Assembly (NCBI GenBank): GCA_937896275.1
Contig: CALBMW010000918.1
Location: 1-8,782 of the forward strand
DNA: 8,782 nucleotides
From: an uncultured Myxococcales bacterium
GTDB taxonomy: Bacteria; Myxococcota_A; Bradymonadia; UBA7976; UBA1532
Direction of reading: 5' to 3'
Part shown: positions 5,847-8,782 of the stretch, piece after piece
How the letters are laid out: every line of letters starts with the position of its first letter
Numbering within the stretch: position 1 is the first letter of the stretch
The notes under the pieces: model-generated
What the model saw: only the letters and a program-made list of their open reading frames with translations
Told to the model about the DNA's origin: nothing
Databases searched by the model: none
Position numbers and translations under genes: made by a program

Positions 5847-7217
5847 ATGCGCCTCTTCCTCGCCGCCGTGCTGGCCGCCGGTCTGCCGCTGGCCGCCGGT
5901 CTGCCGCTGATCGCCTGCGACGACGGGGGCTCGACGCCCGACGCCGCCCCGCGCCCGGACGCGGCCACGAGCGCCGACGCCGCCATGGCGTTCAGCAGCC
6001 TCAGCCTCACGTGGGAGGCCGAGCCCGCCGCGGAGGGCGCCGCGGGCGAGGCCCTCGATCTGGTCGCGGTGGTGAGCACGCCCGCGGGCCCCGCCGCCGG
6101 TCTGAGCCTCGACGTCGTCGTCGAGCGGGGGGGCGGCTCGGCGGCCGCCACGGTCCTCACCGACGCCGCGGGGCGTGCCGGCATCGGATGGACGCTGGGC
6201 GTCGCGCCGGTCCAGAACCGCCTGCGGGCCACGGTCGGCGCCGGGTCGGTGGTGGCCGTCGTCGACGCCGTGCGCGCGACGCCGCTGGGCAGCGACGGCT
6301 TCGGCGGCGTGGACGCGCGCCTGACCGAGTTGGGCGTCGAGGGCTCCACCGAGGACCTGGCCTTCGACACCGACGGCGCCATCGTGCTCGGCGTCCCCGG
6401 CGGCCTGCTCCGACTCGACGCGGCCGGCGAAGGCGACCTGCTGCCGACCCACGGCGACGCGCTCGTGGCGCCGCTGGGCGTGGCCTACGATCGGGCCGGC
6501 AACCTGTGGGTGGCCGACGGCAAGGGGCTCGCGCTCCGCCGGGTGAGCCCCGACGGCGAGGTGACGACCGCGCTGACCGAGGTCGACGGGGCGCCGCTCG
6601 AGGGCCCGAACTACGTCGCGGTCGGCCCCGACGGTCACGTGTACTTGAGCGACCCCTGCCGCGGGCTCATCGCGCGCTACGACCCGGCGGCGGGGGCGGT
6701 GGTCGCCACCCAGGCCTTCGACCTTCCCACCGAGGGCGGCCCCAACGGCCTGGCCTTCGACGCCGAGGGCGCGCTGTGGCTGGCGACGGAGAACACGGTG
6801 CTGACCTGTCGGCACACCGGCATCGCCGCGCTCGACGCCCCCCTGGCCGGGCTGTTCCGGGTGCCGATTACGGCCGACGGCTTTGGCCCCCACGAGGCCG
6901 TCGAGGCCGGCCTGGGCGTCTTCGGTGACGGCGTGGCGATCGACGCCGAGGGCAACATCTACGCGATCTTCGACGGGGTCGTTGGCCTGCAGCTGAGCGA
7001 GTCCGCGGTGTGGGTGCGGCGCGCCGAGGGCGGACCGATGAGCCGCCTGGCCGTCGCGGACGGCGCCATCTACGCCAACCTCGCGTTCGGCACCGCGCCC
7101 TTCGGCGAGACGTCGATCTACCTGAGCTTGCTGGCGATCCCGCCCTTCACCCCCGCGAGCGCGCGGGGCGTGCAGCGCGTCGAGGTCGGCCTGCCGGGGC
7201 GCCCGCTCCTGCCGTGA
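5847..7217 (+). CDS. Beta-propeller lipoprotein with N-terminal Ig-like domain
   Basis: This 456-residue lipoprotein has a signal peptide ending in the lipobox L-I-A-C (Cys24), then Asp-Asp-Gly-Gly and an Asp/Ala/Pro-rich linker to about residue 46. Residues about 50-135 look like a bacterial Ig-like (Big-type) domain, with the characteristic turn TDAAGRAGIGWTLG. Residues about 150-450 are an NHL/SMP-30-like beta-propeller: the blade motif hydrophobic-D-x-x-G-x-hydrophobic-W/Y recurs at A172 (AFDTDGAIVLG), G211 (GVAYDRAGNLWVAD), Y256 (YVAVGPDGHVYLSD), N300 (NGLAFDAEGALWLAT) and G362 (GVAIDAEGNIYAI), so five or six blades. Such propellers bind proteins or carbohydrates, and some are lactonases; no catalytic residues can be assigned here. 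The gene is 12 bases after the NlpC/P60 gene with its own GGAG, so it is probably the second gene of that operon and may bind or position the hydrolase. Its signal peptide contains a perfect 18-bp tandem duplication. Confidence 0.87.
   Translation: MRLFLAAVLAAGLPLAAGLPLIACDDGGSTPDAAPRPDAATSADAAMAFSSLSLTWEAEPAAEGAAGEALDLVAVVSTPAGPAAGLSLDVVVERGGGSAAATVLTDAAGRAGIGWTLGVAPVQNRLRATVGAGSVVAVVDAVRATPLGSDGFGGVDARLTELGVEGSTEDLAFDTDGAIVLGVPGGLLRLDAAGEGDLLPTHGDALVAPLGVAYDRAGNLWVADGKGLALRRVSPDGEVTTALTEVDGAPLEGPNYVAVGPDGHVYLSDPCRGLIARYDPAAGAVVATQAFDLPTEGGPNGLAFDAEGALWLATENTVLTCRHTGIAALDAPLAGLFRVPITADGFGPHEAVEAGLGVFGDGVAIDAEGNIYAIFDGVVGLQLSESAVWVRRAEGGPMSRLAVADGAIYANLAFGTAPFGETSIYLSLLAIPPFTPASARGVQRVEVGLPGRPLLP
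5871..5906 (+). repeat. Perfect 18-bp tandem duplication in a signal-peptide coding region
   Basis: CTGGCCGCCGGTCTGCCG occurs twice with no gap (5871-5888 and 5889-5906), encoding LAAGLP twice in the hydrophobic core. Removing one copy would leave an 18-residue signal peptide that still ends at the same lipobox, so the duplication looks tolerated rather than required. Perfect identity suggests it is recent. Confidence 0.92.
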
Positions 7218-7239
7218 TGTCCACCGCGCCGGCCCGACG

Positions 7240-7251
7240 CCGTCCGGACGG
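7240..7251. other. 12-bp perfect palindrome between convergent genes
   Basis: CCGTCCGGACGG reads the same on both strands and sits in the 48-base gap between two convergent stop codons (7217 and 7266). It could be part of a weak bidirectional terminator, but the maximal hairpin is a 4-bp stem with a CCGG loop and there is no T-tract on either side. It could equally be chance in GC-rich DNA. Confidence 0.22.
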
Positions 7252-7265
7252 TGGGAGTCGGTCGA

Positions 7266-8782
7266 TCACAGCGCGCCGGGGCGGTGCAGAACGACGCGCT
7301 CCCACTCCACGCTGTCGTTGAGGCCCTGGGTGGCGCCACAGCGGAAGCCCCCCAATCCTGGACCCGTGTGCCAGCACATCCGGTCGTCGCCCGCCTGGAC
7401 GTCGCACTGGCTACGGTTGAGCGCCGCGCCGACGGGCGCGAAGCCCCACGAGAAGGCGCGCCCGAAGTACCACGCCACGCCGTTGTGCTCGTGCGAGGCC
7501 GCGCTCTGGTCCGGCACCACGCGCATGACCTCGGCGCGCAGCCCCATCGCCGCCACGGTGAGCGTGTCGTCTCCCATGGGGCGGCAGCCGATCATCATCA
7601 CCGCCCGACCGCAGTCCTGCTCGATCGTGGCGATGGGCAGCTCATCGGCGAAGGCGCCGCGCCAGCACACCGAGAAGCCGCCTTCGGCCGTCTCGTCGAG
7701 CGGAACACCCTGGCGGACCCCCGGCCAGCTCGCCGCGTCCTCGATCGGCGGCTCGGGCGGATCGGGCGGTCCATCGCCGAGCGGCGTCACCTCCATCATC
7801 ACCGTCGCCGTCCCCACGGCGCCCTGGTAGCCCTCGACGAAGAGCTGGTAGGGGCCGGCATCGAGCTCCATGTCCACGCGCGAGAGCGTGCCGTCGCCTC
7901 CGTCGTCGTCGCACGCGACCGAGGTGTCGCAGTCGGCGTGCAGGTCGAAGAGGGTGTCGAAGGTGGCCTGGGTCGCGCGGATCACGACGTGGGAGGGGGC
8001 GGCCAGCTCGAAGCGCAGCACCGCGTCCGCCCCGGCGCCCCCGCAGTCGCCCGCCACGTGGCTGATCTGGCCCCGCAGGTCGACCACCATCGCCACGCCG
8101 GCGCGCAGCTCGGGGGCCTCTTCGCAGGCCGCGTCCGCACCGAGGCAAGCGCCCCATGCGCCCCACGCGCCCCCGACGCAAGCACGCGCGCGGCTGCCTC
8201 CCGCGCAGGCCTGCGACTCGTGGGCGCCGGCCTCGCACTCCGCTTGCTCGACGCACGCAGACCACCCGCCCCAGGCGCCGCGCGCGCAGGTCCGCTGGTG
8301 TTGGCCATCCTGGCCGCAAGGGCCCGCTTCGATCTCGCCGTCGCGGCACTCGGCCTGCTCGGGGCAAGGCGGCGGCGCGCCCCACTGGCCCCCGGCGCAC
8401 GGGCGGTCGACGCCCCCCCCCATGGGGCAGGCGACGGGCTGGCGGGCGCCGTCCACGCACACGTCGCGGTCGACGCACCCGCCCGCCGACTGCCAGCGGC
8501 CCTCGGCGCAGGCGCGCGACTCATCGCCGCGCCCGTTGAGGCCACAGGCGAAAACCTCCTCGTCCCCGTCCTGGCAGGCGGCGTCGGGATCGAAGCAGGC
8601 GCCCCAGGCGCCGAGGACGCCCCCCGCGCAGGTGCGGCTGCGACGACCACCGTCCGGGCAGGGCTCGTCGACGATGTCGCCGTCGGTGCACTCGTCGTCG
8701 GGTTCGGGGGTGCCGCCCTCGCCCCCCACCGGCGCGCCGCCGTCGCCGCCCATGCCCGGTTGGCCGCCCATGCCCGGCTGGC
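7266..8782 (-). CDS. Cysteine-rich repeat surface protein, N-terminus beyond right edge
   Basis: The frame is open from the right edge to the TGA at 7268-7266, giving at least 504 residues. The visible start is a Gly-rich linker with the repeat QPGMGG, of the kind that usually follows a lipidated cysteine, so the true start and signal peptide are probably outside the window; ATG 8771 lies within this repeat and is unlikely to be the start. Five tandem units of 37-39 residues follow (nt 8693-8130). Next comes a beta domain resembling pre-peptidase C-terminal domains (nt about 8129-7782; note FDTLFDLHADCDTSVACDDD). A Pro-rich spacer (DPPEPP) leads to a C-terminal domain (nt about 7736-7269) with several cysteines and the motifs RMCWHTG and GGFRCG, which I do not recognise. 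The protein is probably extracellular and disulfide-rich, with a binding or adhesive role. No protease or other catalytic motif is seen. It converges on the propeller gene with a 48-base gap. Confidence 0.85.
   Translation of the reverse strand, partial: QPGMGGQPGMGGDGGAPVGGEGGTPEPDDECTDGDIVDEPCPDGGRRSRTCAGGVLGAWGACFDPDAACQDGDEEVFACGLNGRGDESRACAEGRWQSAGGCVDRDVCVDGARQPVACPMGGGVDRPCAGGQWGAPPPCPEQAECRDGEIEAGPCGQDGQHQRTCARGAWGGWSACVEQAECEAGAHESQACAGGSRARACVGGAWGAWGACLGADAACEEAPELRAGVAMVVDLRGQISHVAGDCGGAGADAVLRFELAAPSHVVIRATQATFDTLFDLHADCDTSVACDDDGGDGTLSRVDMELDAGPYQLFVEGYQGAVGTATVMMEVTPLGDGPPDPPEPPIEDAASWPGVRQGVPLDETAEGGFSVCWRGAFADELPIATIEQDCGRAVMMIGCRPMGDDTLTVAAMGLRAEVMRVVPDQSAASHEHNGVAWYFGRAFSWGFAPVGAALNRSQCDVQAGDDRMCWHTGPGLGGFRCGATQGLNDSVEWERVVLHRPGAL
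8130..8693 (-). repeat. Five tandem four-cysteine protein repeats
   Basis: The units are at 8693-8580, 8579-8463, 8462-8352, 8351-8241 and 8240-8130. Each begins with [EAV]C.[DA]G, has a second Cys ten residues on, then an R-x-C step, a Gly/Trp stretch such as GGAWGAWGAC, and a fourth Cys eleven residues after the third. Cysteine spacings are 10-10-11, 10-12-11, 10-10-11, 10-10-11 and 10-9-11. A sixth unit begins (AACEEA) but merges into the beta domain. The W-x-x-W-x-x-C element recalls thrombospondin type-1 repeats but the cysteine pattern differs. The units are diverged at DNA level, so the array is old. Confidence 0.85.

Noticed and set aside
3327..6893. A 1188-residue open frame on the minus strand
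   Set aside because: It lies antisense to the NlpC/P60 and propeller genes, which have signal peptides, motifs and correct composition. Its product is Arg/Gly/His-rich low-complexity sequence with no recognisable domain; long antisense frames are expected at this GC content.
7240..7251. Intrinsic terminator between the convergent genes
   Set aside because: The palindrome gives at most a 4-bp stem and there is no T-run on either strand, so it is listed only as a palindrome.
7318..7830. A 170-residue plus-strand frame
   Set aside because: It is a shadow of the cysteine-rich protein; the Pro/Ser-rich product has no motif and no ribosome binding site was seen.

Overview
This window looks like chromosomal DNA from a very GC-rich Gram-negative bacterium, most likely a Myxococcota (myxobacterial or bradymonad-like) lineage. 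The reasons are the strong G/C bias at third codon positions, the high density of lipoproteins whose lipidated cysteine is followed by Asp/Ala/Gly/Pro-rich linkers, and secreted proteins that combine cysteine-rich repeats with a pre-peptidase-like beta domain. No RNA genes, transposons, CRISPR arrays or phage genes were seen. The taxonomic call is an inference from style, not from a marker gene.

Six protein-coding genes account for almost all of the sequence. From left to right: (1) the N-terminus of a lipoprotein on the minus strand, running off the left edge (1-130); (2) a plus-strand membrane-anchored calcineurin-like metallophosphoesterase (230-1519) whose 3' end is an in-frame array of 15-bp repeats; (3) a minus-strand lipoprotein with a CARDB-type beta-sandwich, a Pro-rich hexapeptide linker and a cysteine-rich tail with an EF-hand-like loop (1533-2450), tail to tail with gene 2; (4) a plus-strand 1072-residue lipoprotein joining a complete NlpC/P60 peptidoglycan-hydrolase module to a long C-terminal region I cannot assign, which has its own Cys/His/Asp pattern (2616-5834); (5) a plus-strand lipoprotein with an Ig-like domain and a beta-propeller (5847-7217), 12 bases after gene 4 and almost certainly co-transcribed with it; (6) a minus-strand, cysteine-rich, probably surface-exposed protein with five tandem four-cysteine repeats (7266 to beyond 8782), converging on gene 5.

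Five of the six proteins appear to be exported. Genes 1, 3, 4 and 5 have a recognisable lipobox, and gene 6 probably has its signal peptide just outside the window. The phosphoesterase carries its own membrane segments. The region therefore reads as a cell-envelope or surface module centred on the NlpC/P60 and propeller pair, with the CARDB lipoprotein transcribed divergently from a shared 165-bp region.

Two observations stand out. The divergent genes 3 and 4 both lack a Shine-Dalgarno sequence, and each has a -10-like hexamer exactly seven bases before its ATG, the geometry expected of leaderless transcripts. The C-terminal half of gene 4 looks like an undescribed second hydrolase-like domain fused to NlpC/P60.
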